Positions 22,598 through 35,313 of a stretch of 64,000 nt of DNA are shown here, one piece after another (the first letter of the stretch is position 1; every line of letters starts with the position of its first letter). The notes under the pieces are model-generated. The model made no database searches. It had not been told where the DNA came from and saw only the letters and a program-made list of their open reading frames with translations. Position numbers and translations under genes: made by a program. The stretch lies in NCBI GenBank assembly GCA_037043455.1, contig JAWPHD010006795.1, forward strand, positions 62,001 through 126,000, read 5' to 3'. Origin of the DNA: Cyrtodaria siliqua. Taxonomy: Eukaryota; Mollusca; Bivalvia; Adapedonta; Hiatellidae.

Positions 22598-22817
22598 AGC
22601 TTGGGTGCCTGGATGATGTTGAATTCATTAGTATGAACCCTCAAGACCCTGATCAAGAAAAGCTTGCAGCATATCGCAGAATTCATCCGCATGGCACAGT
22701 ACCATGCCTGGAGGTGGAGGGGCGATTGCCCATCCTGGAGTCGGGAGCCATCTGTCTCTATCTAGCCAATCTGTATAACAATCTAGGACCAGACCAGGAT
22801 ATGGAAGCATACTATAA
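22598..22817 (+). CDS. Glutathione S-transferase, N-domain exon (second coding exon)
   Basis: GSTs conjugate glutathione to electrophiles in the cytosol. This exon has the acceptor TTCATTGCAG (22588-22597) and the donor GTAAGC (22818). It reads LGCLDDVEFISMNPQDPDQE, then the G-site loop HPHGTVPCLEVEG with the cis-proline (VP). Next comes the glutathione-binding ESGAICLYLA (LPILESGAICLYLANLYN). It ends YY plus two bases. The first two bases finish a codon from an upstream exon. That missing exon should encode the first beta-strand and the catalytic residue, and it was not found. The GST class is uncertain. The pattern resembles bacterial-like/YfcG-type GSTs. Confidence 0.85.
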
Positions 22818-22974
22818 GTAAGCTGTAGCAATGTGTACAATGATGATATGTTTATAATATTAAAATGATATATTGTTTGATTGCCTAGCTGGGCATGCCC
22901 TACAGAATGATGATAATGAATATCTGCTGCTGCTGCTGCTGATGATGAGCAATTATAAATACTTATTTTTTGGG

Positions 22975-23185
22975 TCTCCTCAGAGGAAGATGAGATGAAG
23001 TATGAAGTTTCCCTCCAGACATGCCCGCGCCAGGGCGTGAACCCATGTGGGGCAGAGGTCTGTAGCCAGGGCGTGAACCCATGTGGGGCAGAGGTCTGTA
23101 GCCAGGGCGTGAACCCATGTGGGGCAGAGGTCTGTAGCTCTAAAGCTCAAAGCCTTATCCACTAAGCTACTGAGGCCGCTTGAAA
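22975..23185 (-). mobile_element. tRNA-derived SINE with triplicated B-box region
   Basis: On the minus strand it starts GCGGCCTCAGTAGCTTAGTG, GATAAGGC, an A-box-like tRNA D-arm. It then has GGGTTCACGCCC, a B-box-like segment, repeated three times in 36-bp units. It lies in the intron between the first two GST exons seen. Confidence 0.6.
23030..23137. repeat. 36-bp tandem repeat, three identical copies
   Basis: The units start at 23030, 23066 and 23102 with CCAGGGCGTGAACCCATGTG. They look identical, so the expansion is recent. The repeated part is the B-box side of the SINE. Confidence 0.92.
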
Positions 23186-23639
23186 AACGACAAACCAGAA
23201 TTCACTTTTCGAATTGTCATTATAGCGGAACATCATCATGAAAAATAGTATTGGTTTATGACATAGTAATAATAATAAAATGTATGTATAGTTCCACTAC
23301 CTAGGCACAGTGTATTAGCCAGCCAACCGTCCAGCCGTCTTTTTGCATGGCCGTTTTTGAAAAAAATAAAATATTTTTGCTCAATAACACTTCCAAAACT
23401 CTTACTTTCTCAATATTGTTATGTTTTGTATATATATACATTTATAGAAGAAATATGATCTAAAATGCTTGTTTTTTCACCTTTATCTGTAAAATTAAAT
23501 TACCCCAGAGACACCCAATTGTCGCGAATTGGCGCGTAGCGCGTGTTAGCAAATTATTTTGCAAACCCTGTTTGCATATTTGCACACCCAGTTCTTGAAT
23601 TTCTGCCTAATACACTGCTTAAGTATATGTATGTTACAG

Positions 23640-23822
23640 TTGGATAGTGTACAGCGTGGCCACCCTGGATGAAGTAATGGAGAACATTTTTGTTCAGTGG
23701 ATGTTTACAGAACTGAAGGATCAGGACACAGTCCTGATTAACAAGATGGTGCGCAAGTTCAAGACATTCGCAAACTATCTCACCAAGGCGCTGCAAGGAC
23801 GAGATTATTTGTGCGGAAATAA
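23640..23822 (+). CDS. Glutathione S-transferase, C-domain exon (third coding exon)
   Basis: Acceptor TATGTTACAG (23630-23639), donor GTATGT (23823-23828). One base completes an Asn codon from the previous exon. The frame then reads WIVYSVATLDEVMENIFVQW and KTFANYLTKALQGRDYLCGN, all helical. These are the first helices of the GST C-terminal domain. The two final bases make a Lys codon with the next exon. The position of W-Y-S-TL matches the usual first helix of the C-domain. Confidence 0.84.
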
Positions 23823-24235
23823 GTATGTAGCTCATGGGTTTCTTAGCTGGTAGAATAATGTGTGTGATTATTTGTTATCTCAATGTTGTAGTAATCACTG
23901 ATGGAAGTTTGTGTTAAAAGGCCAAAGAAAGAAAAATGCCTGTGTTTCCGCTAGCCCATCTGACCCTAACGTTAGCAAAAGTAAGCAATTACGGCAGAAG
24001 TAAAGATCTTCTCTCTATATAAAGCCTATATAAAAATTATTTCAAAAATAAAATCTTCCTACCAAGGTGCCCTTATTTCTTTGTTAGCAGAAACAAAGAT
24101 ATTTTTTATGTCCTTTGTCCCGTCCTAGTGACACCAGGGGTACTACAGTGTTATGCTTTTCCCTTCTGTATGTCCGTTAAGAATCTTTAGACTGTAACTC
24201 CTCGTAGACGGCTACTGGTTTAGTACCTACTGGTA

Positions 24236-27200
24236 GCCTTGGTTGATATTGTCGCCATCCTGTGTAGGTGCGCATGGTGAGGTAACCTTGGTTGGTATTA
24301 TCGCCATCATGTGTAGGTGTGCATATTGTGGTAACATTGGTTGGTATTATTGCCCATCATGTGTAGGTGCGCATATTGTGGTAACCTTGGTTGGTATTAT
24401 TGCCATCATCTGTAGGTGCGCATATTGTGGTAACCTTGGTTGGTATTATTGCCATCATCTGTAGGTGTGCATATTATGGTAACCTTGGTTGGTATTATTG
24501 CCATCATCAGGGCTTCCGTTAACGGGCGTACGGCCGTAAATTACGTCCAGAAATCATAGCTGTACGGCGAAAATTAACATCAAAGGCGTACAGTGTACTT
24601 CCAAAAACTTCAAAGTACTCCACAATTTTTTAATACAGACGTCCCATACTATGTAAATTACCGATTATAGCCCCGCCCATCTAATCTAATTTCATTTGAG
24701 ACTGCCGACTAAACAAGTTGTAAAGCAATTAAAACTCAGTGGAGCCTGTAATTGACAGGTAAAACCGGTTTTGTCCAGTTTTTATCAAGGGTCACAGGCG
24801 TGGCTGGTGAGAGGAGAGAGTGTTAATTAGATAAATGGCCTAGCCGCGCATTTCACAAAATGAAAGTAGCAGTATAATCTCGATGCCAAATTGCTTAATT
24901 TATATTCATTAACCACAAAGTTGAAACTCCTTACACAAACAGATTATACGTTTTAGGCTATTTCTTTTATACCTTTGTGTAATTTTTCTATGTATTTATC
25001 AAAGTTACAAATAGAAACGAAGTACTGATAGACAAACAATATTTAATAATCTCTAACCTAGGGGAAAGAACTCTTCGCGAATGGAGACTAAACACGGAAG
25101 TGAAATTATCACTGGCAAAAACAATTGATTGATTCGATAATAAATTAAAGAATCTGTTACATTTATTCCTACACTTGACAGTTTTACATACCTTTCATTA
25201 ATGTATGCCAATTTAAAAGCTTTCCTGGCCTGATAAATTGAAAACTGTTTGCAAAATGTAATTCACTGTATAACACTTGTGGGTGGGGTATTGCATGCAA
25301 AGGCAAATTAAGTATTTTTAGTTTGAAACTGTTTATATAATGATGTCATCAAATGTTTTCTTTTATAAACATATAAATGATTATAAATATCCTTTTGTTC
25401 TTTTTAACAATTTAGATGTGTTGTTTCCCTCACCACCACACGGTATCACTGACTCAGAGACTGAGTATGAATGCCATGCCCAAACACTGGAACTTCCTAA
25501 ATATTCCCCATGAACTTCCAAATTTGATATACAGGAAGTTTGAACTTCCTAAATTTGAACCTTAGTGGAGGCCCTGCATCATGTGTAGGTGTGCATATTG
25601 TGGTAACCTTGGTTGGTATTATTGCCATCATGTGTAGGTGTGCATATTATGGTAACCTTGGTTGGTATTATTGCCATTATGTGTAGGTTTGCATATTGTG
25701 GTAACCTTGGTTGGTATTATTGCCATCATATGTAGGTGTGCACATTGTGGTATGCTTGGTTGGTATTATTGCCATCATGTGTAGGTGCGCATATTGTGGT
25801 AACCTTGGTTGGTATTATTGCCATCATGTGTAGGTGCGCATATTGTGGTAACCTTGGTTGGTATTATTGCCATCATGTGTAGGTGCGCATATTGTGGTAA
25901 CCTTGGTTGGTATTATTGCCATCATGTGTAGGTGCGCATATTGTCGTAACCTTGGTTGGTATTATTGCCATCATGTTTAGGTGCGCATATTGTAATCTTG
26001 GTTGGTATTATTGCCATCCTGTGTAGGTGCGCATATTGTGGTAGCCTTGGTTGGTATTATTGCCATCGTGTGTAGGTGCGCATATTGTGGTAACCTTGGT
26101 TGGTATTATTGCCATCATGTGTAGGTGCGCATATTGTGGTAACCTTGGTTGGTATTATTGCCATCATGTGTAGGTGCGCATATTGTGGTAACCTTGGTTG
26201 GTATTACCGCCATCTTGTGTAGGTGCGCATATTATGGTAACATTGGTTGGTATTATTGCCATCATGTGTAGGTGCGCATATTGTGTTAACCTTGGTTGGT
26301 ATCATTGCCATCATGTGTAGGTGCGCATATTGTGGTAACCTTGGTTGGTATTATTGCCATCATCTGTAGGTGCGCATATTGTGGTAACCTTGGTTGGTAT
26401 TGGTGGGTATTTTTGCCATCATGTGTAGGTGCGCATATTGTGGTAACCTTAGTTGGTATTATTGCCATCTTGTGTAGGAGTCTGGTAGGTGCGCATATTG
26501 TGGTAACCTTGGTGGGTATTATTGAAATCATGTGTAGGTGCGCATATTGTGGTAACCTTGGTGGGTATTATTGCCATCATGTGTATGTGCGCATATTGTG
26601 GTAACCTTGGTTGGTATTATTGCCATCTTGTGTAGGTGCGCATATTGTGGTAACCTTGGTTGGTATTATTGCCATCTTGTGTAGGTGCGCATATTGTGGT
26701 AACCTTGGTGGGTATTATTGCCACCATGTGTAGGTGCACATATTGTGGTAACCTTGGTGGGTATTATTGCCATCATGTGTAGGTGCGCATATTATGGTAA
26801 CCTTGGTTGGTATTATTGCCATTATGTGTAGGTGTGCATATTGTGGTAACCTTGGTGGGTATTATTGCCATCATGTGTAGGTGCGCATATTGTGGTAACC
26901 TTGGTGGGTATTATTGCCATCATGTGTAGGTGTGCATATTATGGTAACCTTGGTTGGTATTATTGCCATCATGTGTAGGTGCGCATATTGTGGTAACCTC
27001 GGTTGGTATTATTGCCATCATGTGTAGGTGCGCATATTGTGGTAACCTTGGTGGGTATTATTGCCATCATGTGTAGGTGCCATATTGTGGTAACCTTGGT
27101 TGGTATTGTTGGGTATTATTGCCATCATGTGTAGGTGCGCATATTGTGGTAACCTTAGTTGGTATTATTGCCATTTTGTGCAGGAGTCTGGTAGGTGCGC

Positions 27201-30200
27201 ATATTGTGGTAACCTTGGTGGGTATTATTGAAATCATGTGTAGGTGCGCATATTGTGGTAACCTTGGTGGGTATTATTGAAATCATGTGTAGGTGCGCAT
27301 ATTGTGGTAACCTTGGTGGGTATTATTGCCATCATGTGTAGGTGCGCATATTGTGGTAACCTTGGTGGGTATTATTGCCATCTTGTGTAGGTGCGCATAT
27401 TGTGGTAACCTTGGTTGGTATTATTGCCATCATGTGTAGGTGCGCATATTGTGGTAACCTTGGTTGGTATTATTGCCATCATGTGTAGGTGCGCATATTG
27501 TGGTAACCTTGGTGGGTATTATTGCCATCATGTGTAGGTGAGCATATTGTGGTAACCTTGGTGGGTATTATTGCCATCTTGTGTAGGTGCGCATATTATG
27601 GTAACATTGGTTGGTATTATTGCCATCATGTGTAGGTGCGCATATTGTGGTAACCTTGGTTGGTATTATTGCCATCATGTGTAGGTGCGCATATTGTGGT
27701 AACCTTGGTTGGTATTACCGCCATCTTGTGTAGGTGCGCATATTATGGTAACATTGGTTGGTATTATTGCCATCATGTGTAGGTGCGCATATTGTGGTAA
27801 CCTTGGTTGGTATTATTGCCATCATGTGTAGGTGCGCATATTGTGGTAACCTTGGTTGGTATTATTGCCATCATCTGTAGGTGCGCATATTGTGGTAACC
27901 TTGGTTGGTATTGGTGGGTATTTTTGCCATCATGTGTAGGTGCGCATATTGTGGTAACCTTTGTTGGTATTATTGCCATCTTGTGTAGGAGTCTGGTAGG
28001 TGCGCATATTGTGGTAACCTTGGTGTGTATTATTGAAATCATGTGTAGGTGCGCATATTGTGGTAACCTTGGTGGGTATTATTGCCATCATGTGTATGTG
28101 CGCATATTGTGGTAACCTTGGTTGGTATTATTGCCATCTTGAGTAGGTGCGCATATTGTGGTAACCTTGGTTGGTATTATTGCCATCTTGTGTATGTGCG
28201 CATATTGTGGTAACCTTGGTGGGTATTATTGCCACCATGTGTAGGTGCACATATTGTGGTAACCTTGGTGGGTATTATTGCCATCATGTGTAGGTGCGCA
28301 TATTATGGTAACCTTGGTTGGTATTATTGCCATTATGTGTAGGTGTGCATATTGTGGTAACCTTGGTGGGTATTATTGCCATCATGTGTAGGTGCGCATA
28401 TTGTGGTAACCTTGGTGGGTATTATTGCCATCATGTGTAGGTGCGCATATTACGGTAACCTTGGTTGGTATTATTGCCATTATGTGTAGGTGTGCATATT
28501 GTGGTAACCTTGGTGGGTATTATTGCCATCATGTGTAGGTGCGCATATTGTGATAACCTTGGTGGGTATTATTGCCATCATGTGTAGGTGTGCATATGAT
28601 GGTAACCTTGGTTGGTACTATTGCCATCATGTGTAGGTGCGCATATTGTGGTAACCTCGGTTGGTATTATTGCCATCATGTGTAGGTGCGCATATTGTGG
28701 TAACCTTGGTGGGTATTATTGCCCTCATGTGTAGGTGCGCATATTGTGGTAACCTTGGTTGGTATTATTGCCATCATCTGTAGGTGCGCATATTGTGGTA
28801 ACCTTGGTTGGTATTGGTGGGTATTTTTGCCATCATGTGTAGGTGCGCATATTGTGGTAACCTTAGTTGGTATTATTGCCATCTTGTGTAGGAGTCTGGT
28901 AGGTGCGCATATTGTGGTAACCTTGGTGGGTATTATTGAAATCATGTGCAGGTGCGCATATTGTGGTAACCTTGGTGGGTATTATTGCCATCATGTGTAT
29001 GTGCGCATATTGTGGTAACCTTGGTTGGTATTATTGCCATCTTGAGTAGGTGCGCATATTGTGGTAACCTTGGTTGGTATTATTGCCATCTTGTGTAGGT
29101 GCGCATATTTAGGTAACCTTGGTGGGTATTATTGCCACCATGTGTAGGTGCACATATTGTGGTAACCTTGGTGGGTATTATTGCCATCATGTGTAGGTGC
29201 TCATATTATGGTAACCTTGGTTGGTATTATTGCCATTATGTGTAGGTGCGCATATTATGGTAACATTGGTTGGTATTATTGCCATCATGTGTAGGTGCGC
29301 ATATTGTGGTAACCTTGGTTGGTATTATTGCCATCATGTGTAGGTGCGCATATTGTGGTAACCTTGGATAGTATTATTGCCATCATGTGTAGGTGCGCAT
29401 ATTGTGGTAACCTTGGTTGGTATTACCGCCATCTTGTGTAGGTGCGCATATTATGGTAACATTGGTTGGTATTATTGCCATCATGTGTAGGTGCGCATAT
29501 TGTGGTAACCTTGGTGGGTATTATTGCCATCATGTGTAGGTGCGCATATTGTGGTAACCTTGGTTGGTATTATTGCCATCATCTGTAGGTGCGCATATTG
29601 TGGTAACCTTGGTTGGTATTGGTGGGTATTTTTGCCATCATGTGTAGGTGCGCATATTGTGGTAACCTTAGTTGGTATTATTGCCATCTTGTGTAGGAGT
29701 CTGGTAGGTGCGCATATTGTGCTAACCTTGGTGTGTATTATTGAAATCATGTGTAGGTGCGCATATTGTGGTAACCTTGGTGGGTATTATTGCCATCATG
29801 TGTATGTGCGCATATTGTGGTAACCTTGGTTGGTATTATTGCCATCTTGAGTAGGTGCGCATATTGTGGTAACCTTGGTTGGTATTATTGCCATCTTGTG
29901 TATGTGCGCATATTGTGGTAACCTTGGTGGGTATTATTGCCACCATGTGTAGGTGCACATATTGTGGTAACCTTGGTGGGTATTATTGCCATCATGTGTA
30001 GGTGCGCATATTATGGTAACCTTGGTTGGGATTATTGCCATTATGTGTAGGTGTGCATATTGTGGTAACCTTGGTGGGTATTATTGCCATCATGTGTAGG
30101 TGCGCATATTGTGGTAACCTTGGTGGGTATTATTGCCATCATGTGTATGTGCGCATATTATGGTAACCTTGGTTGGTATTATTGCCATTATGTGTAGGTG

Positions 30201-33200
30201 TGCATATTGTGGTAACCTTGGTGGGTATTATTGCCATCATGTGTAGGTGCGCATATTGTGGTAACCTTGGTGGGTATTATTGCCATCATTGGTAGGTGTG
30301 CATATGATGGTAACCTTGGTTTGTATTATTGCCATCATGTGTAGGTGCGCATATTGTGGTAACCTCGGTTGGTATTATTGCCATCATGTGTAGGTGCGCA
30401 TATTGTGGTAACCTTGGTGGGTATTATTGCCCTCATGTGCAGGTGCGCATATTGTGGTAGCCTTGGTTGGTATTATTGCCATCATCTGTAGGTGCGCATA
30501 TTGTGGTAACCTTGGTTGGTATTGGTGGGTATTTTTGCCATCATGTGTAGGTGCGCATATTGTGGTAACCTTAGTTGGTATTATTGCCATCTTGTGTAGG
30601 AGTCTGGTAGGTGCGCATATTGTGATAACCTTGGTGGGTATTATTGAAATCATGTGCAGGTGCGCATATTGTGGTAACCTTGGTGGGTATTATTGCCATT
30701 ATGTGTAGGTGTGCATATTGTGGTAACCTTGGTGGGTATTATTGCCACCATGTGTAGGTGCACATATTGTGGTAACCTTGGTGGGTATTATTGCCATCAT
30801 GTGTAGGTGCGCATATTATGGTAACCTTGGTTGGTATTATTGCCATCATGTATAGGTGCGCATATTGTGGTAACCTTGGTTGGTATTACCGCCATCTTGT
30901 GTAGGTGCGCATATTATGGTAACATTGGTTGGTATTATTGCCATCATGTGTAGATGCGCATATTGTGGTAACCTTGGTGGGTATTATTGCCATCATGTGT
31001 AGGTGCGCATATTGTGGTAACCTTGGTTGGTATTATTGCCATCATCTGTAGGTGCGCATATTGTGGTAACCTTGGTTGGTATTGGTGGGTATTTTTGCCA
31101 TCATGTGTAGGTGCGCATATTGTGGTAACCTTAGTTGGTATTATTGCCATCTTGTGTAGGAGTCTGGTAGGTGCGCATATTGTGGTAACCTTGGTGTGTA
31201 TTATTGAAATCATGTGTAGGTGCGCATATTGTGGTAACCATGGTGGGTATTATTGCCATCATGTGTATGTGCGCATATTGTGGTAACCTTGGTTGGTATT
31301 ATTGCCATCTTGAGTAGGTGCGCATATTGTGGTAACCTTGGTTGGTATTATTACCATCTTGTGTATGTGCGCATATTGTGGTAACCTTGGTGGGTATTAT
31401 TGCCACCATGTGTAGGTGCACATATTGTGGTAACCTTGGTGGGTATTATTGCCATCATGTGTAGGTGCGCATATTATGGTAACCTTGGTTGGTATTATTG
31501 CCATTATGTGTAGGTGTGCATATTGTGGTAACCTTGGTGGGTATTATTGCCATCATGTGTAGGTGCGCATATTGTGGTAACCTTGGTGGGTAGATGCCAT
31601 CATGTGTATGTGCGCATATTATGGTAACCTTGGTTGGTATTATTGCCATTATGTGTAGGTGTGCATATTGTGGTAACCTTGGTGGGTATTATTGCCATCA
31701 TGTGTAGGTGCGCATATTGTGGTAACCTTGGTGGGTATTATTGCCATCATGTGTAGGTGTGCATATGATGGTAACCTTGGTTTGTATTATTGCCATCATG
31801 TGTAGGTGCGCATATTGTGGTAACCTCGGTTGGTATTATTGCCATCATGTGTAGGTGCGCATATTGTGGTAACCTTGGTGGGTATTATTGCCCTCATGTG
31901 TAGGTGCGCATATTGTGGTAACCTTGGTTGGTATTATTGCCATCATCTGTAGGTGCGCATATTGTGGTAACCTTGGTTGGTATTGGTGGGTAATTTTGCC
32001 ATCATGTGTAGATGCGCATATTGTGGTAACCTTAGTTGGTATTATTGCCATCTTGTGTAGGAGTCTGGTAGGTGCGCATATTGTGGTAACCTTGGTGGGT
32101 ATTATTGAAATCATGTGCAGGTGCGCATATTGTGGTAACGTTGGTGGGTATTATTGCCATCATGTGTATGTGCGCATATTGTGGTAACCTTGGTTGGTAT
32201 TATTGCCATCTTGAGTAGGTGCGCATATTGTGGTAACCTTGGTTGGTATTATTGCCATCTTGTGTAGGTGCACATATTGTGGTAACCTTGGTGGGTATTA
32301 TTGCCACCATGTGTAGGTGCACATATTGTGGTAACCTTGGTGGGTATTATTGCCATCATGTGTAGGTGCGCATATTATGGTAACCTTGGTTGGTATTATT
32401 GCCATTATGTGTAGGTGTGCATATTGTGGTAACCTTGGTGGGTATTATTGCCATCATGTGTAGGTGCGCATATTGTGGTAACCTTGGTGGGTATTATTGC
32501 CGTCATGTGTAGGTGCGCATATTATGGTAACCTTGGTTGGTATTATTGCCATTATGTGTAGGTGTGCATATTGTGGTAACCTTGGTGGGTATTATTGCCA
32601 TCATGTGTAGGTGCCCATATTGTGGTAACCTTGGTGGGTATTATTGCCATCATGTGTAGGTGTGCATATTATGGTAACCTTGGTTGGTATTATTGCCATC
32701 ATGTGTAGGTGTGCATATTGTGGTAACCTCGGTTGGTATTATTGCCATCATGTGTAGGTGCGCATATTGTGGTAACCTTGGTGGGTATTATTGCCATCAT
32801 GTGTAGGTGCGCATATTGTGGTAACCTTGGTTGGTATTGTTGGGTATTATTGCCATCAGGTGTAGGTGCGCATATTGTGGTAAACTTAGTTGGTATTATT
32901 GCCATCTTGTGCAGGAGTCTGGTAGGTGTGCATATTGTGGTAACCTTGGTGGGTATTATTGAAATCATGTGTAGGTGCGCATATTGTGGTAACCTTGGTG
33001 GGTATTATTGCCATCATGTGTAGGTGCGCATATTGTGGTAACCTTGGTGGGTATTATTGCCATCTTGTGTAGGTGCGCATATTGTGGTAACCTTGGTTGG
33101 TATTATTGCCATCATGTGTAGGTGTGCATATTGTGGTAACCTTGGTTGGTATTATTGCCATCATGTGTAGGTGCGCATATTGTGGTAACCTTGGTGGGTA

Positions 33201-33430
33201 TTATTGCCATCATGTGTAGGTGCGCATATTGTGGTAACCTTTGTGGGTATTATTGCCATCTTGTGTAGGTGCGCATATTGTGGTAACCTTGGTTGGTATT
33301 ATTGCCATCTTGTGTAAGTGTGCATATTGTTGTAACCTTGGTTGGTATTATTGCCATCTTGTGTAGGTCTGCATATTGTGATAACCTTGGTTGGTATTAC
33401 CGCCATCTTGTGTAGGTGTGCATATTGCTG
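24236..33430. repeat. 49-bp satellite-like array with higher-order blocks
   Basis: The unit contains ATGTGTAGGTGCGCATATTG, TGGTAACCTTGGTTGGTATT and ATTGCCATC, with a regular period of 49. On the order of 160 copies are present, excluding the transposon at 24508-25576. Variants (TTGG/GTGG, CATGTG/CTTGTG, GCGC/GTGC) form longer blocks. Nine blocks are marked by an irregular unit with GGAGTCTGGTAGG at about 26477, 27183, 27988, 28891, 29696, 30599, 31159, 32060 and 32913. ORFs inside are by-products of the period. Confidence 0.97.
24508..25576 (+). mobile_element. 1.07-kb CAGGGC...GCCCTG transposon, copy 1
   Basis: The element begins CAGGGCTTCCGTTAACGGGC and ends GTGGAGGCCCTG. It is flanked by CATCAT on both sides (24502-24507 and 25577-25582), a 6-bp duplication. 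The reverse complement of the same element is at 54941-56011. The terminal inverted repeat is about 10 bp. hAT-like by its termini, although a 6-bp duplication is not the commonest size for hAT. An ORF-like stretch (about 25000-25200) is shared by both copies but has a stop here. Confidence 0.85.
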
Positions 33431-33486
33431 GCTTTTAAAGTGATACATGGCAGACTTAAATATTTATCAAGCATTCAAACTAACAT

Positions 33487-33700
33487 CTGGCCTGGAATTC
33501 ACCAACCATTCTTCAAACTATTCTAAGACTTGAGCTCAAGTACTCAAATTTCGTTCACAAATATTCCCATAACCTTCAAAGATAAACAATAGTATGAAGT
33601 TGCACTTGATTTGTTTTTATCATATTTTTAATTGCAGCTTGTTATGAACATTTATCCTTTAAACTCTTAGAAATATTTGCTATTGAAACTTGCAGGTGAA
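33487..33700. repeat. Truncated copy of the 6245-6998 foldback element
   Basis: Matches 6249-6360 almost base for base through GGCCTGGAATTCACCAACCA to AAACAATAGTATGAAGTT. It then matches, with a deletion, words from 6895-6940 (TTTATCCTTTAAACT, TAGAAATATTTG). Confidence 0.75.
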
Positions 33701-34796
33701 TTTAAGGCCTGCATTTATTAATAATTAATATTAATGATTGAAAAATTGCAATTTTTAAAGAAACTCAAGATTGCCGTGTGTGCCTTAAAGGGTTCATTGA
33801 CTTTTTTGCCAGAATTATGGCTCCTTGCATACTTTGATCGGTTCAGTAACACCGAAGTTATGGCCCTTGATATAATTATAATATATACTATATTTCCCCT
33901 TGTTTAGGACAATTGAACCTTCATTTGTCATCTAACCTTATTAAAACAATCTTGGCCAGATTGTCTATATCAATGACAGCACAAACAGTTGAAACCCAGC
34001 TAGATGGGATCTGTAACACTTGAGTTATGGCCCTTAATTTAGTTAAATATGCTATATTTTGTCTTGTCAAGACAGAAGAGCATTTTTCATCTGCTCTTAT
34101 AAAAAGTGCTGAGAATGCTAATATCAGTTCAAGCATGGTCAAGTTTAAAACACAGCTAAATCCAGGTAGTAACACCAGAGTTAAATATTTAAAATTTCTG
34201 TATTTTGTTATGTTAGCCCTCTAGCACCTTCATTTCCTGTATGACCTTTACCAAGCTCAGTCAGATTGTTGATCTGAATGAAAACCTGGACAAGTTAGAA
34301 AACCAGTTCTGATTAGTAATGCTAGAGTTATGGCCCACTGATTTATTGAAAAATGCAATATTTTGCTTCGTTAAATCTCTAGATACTTTGTTTTTCATCT
34401 GATCATTTTCAAACTTTTTTAAAAATATTTCTGTCAATAAAAGCTCAGACAAGTTTGAAAAACAGCCATATCTGATACATACCTCTCTCCCCCACCTTAT
34501 AATGTAATGTAATGTTATTAAGTGGTACAGCTTAATATGTGCAACCAACTATAACTTATACAGATAAGATTTAAATGATAAATTATATAATAAATGAGAG
34601 TTTTCCTTAATTGTATACCAGTGAATTGGCTAGTGATTTTTTATCCATTATTTTTTTGCAAGGCCAATTTGCAGAAATCACCAAAACCTTAGCTGGGCTA
34701 AACATTTAGTAAAACCTACAAAATAATCAAAAAAAATAATATTATGTTTGAGATAAAATGTACATTCTCATCCCAGTCTGTAAATACTATTTCATA

Positions 34797-35165
34797 CACA
34801 GGGAAAATGTTGTGACATGTGCCACATATGTTTCTTTCATATGTAAATCATGTTACTTACATATGTAAATGGTACATGTATTATGTACCACATATAGTTT
34901 TCATGTTAAAATAATACACCTGTGCCACATATGAAATGTATACATATGTGTTTCATATGAAATTAGTATGCATAACATTCATAAAGTATTTATATAAAAA
35001 AATAGAATTCTGTAGAAATTGGTTTAATAACCTGTTTAAGTTTTAACATTATTTAGTAAAGAAATATTTTCATATGTATTACACATGTGATGCTTTCATA
35101 TGAAATACTTATGTGGAATACATATATAAAACATATGAATTTCATGCCTAGATATTTTTCCTGTG
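34797..35165. mobile_element. TA-flanked MITE rich in CATATG
   Basis: The ends are CACAGGGAAAA and the inverted TTTTTCCTGTG, with TA on each side (34795-34796 and 35166-35167). The interior has many CATATG and TTTCATATGAAAT palindromes. 369 bp, non-coding, probably Tc1/mariner-type by its target. It ends about 150 bases before the last GST exon. Confidence 0.6.
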
Positions 35166-35313
35166 TAGGCACAACCTGCTTGGTACAAATAGAGTTTTTT
35201 CACACTGCAAATTATTTTGTGCTCCCTGTTTTCATATTGGCACACCCAAATCTGAACTAGCCAATGGTATGTTAATAGTAACATTATGTGTTATATATAT
35301 AGATCTACTTCAG

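Larger units (their letters stand above)
23823..35313 (+). other. Giant GST intron (about 11.5 kb)
   Basis: The exons on either side join in phase (AA|G, Lys) and in correct GST order, GNK before LSAADCVLGY. No exon seems to be missing between them. About 80% of the intron is the 49-bp array at 24236-33430, which is interrupted by a 1.07-kb transposon. 33430-34300 holds a truncated foldback copy (33487-33600) and a diverged repeat with recurring GAGTTATGGCCC (33857, 34025, 34327). Confidence 0.8.

Noticed and set aside
24236..33430. Many ORFs of 80-100 codons on both strands in the 49-bp array (IVVTLVGIIAI and IIPTKVTTICAPT types)
   Set aside because: They arise because the repeat has few stops in some frames. 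A 49-bp period cycles through all frames and gives repetitive, low-complexity peptides with no conservation.
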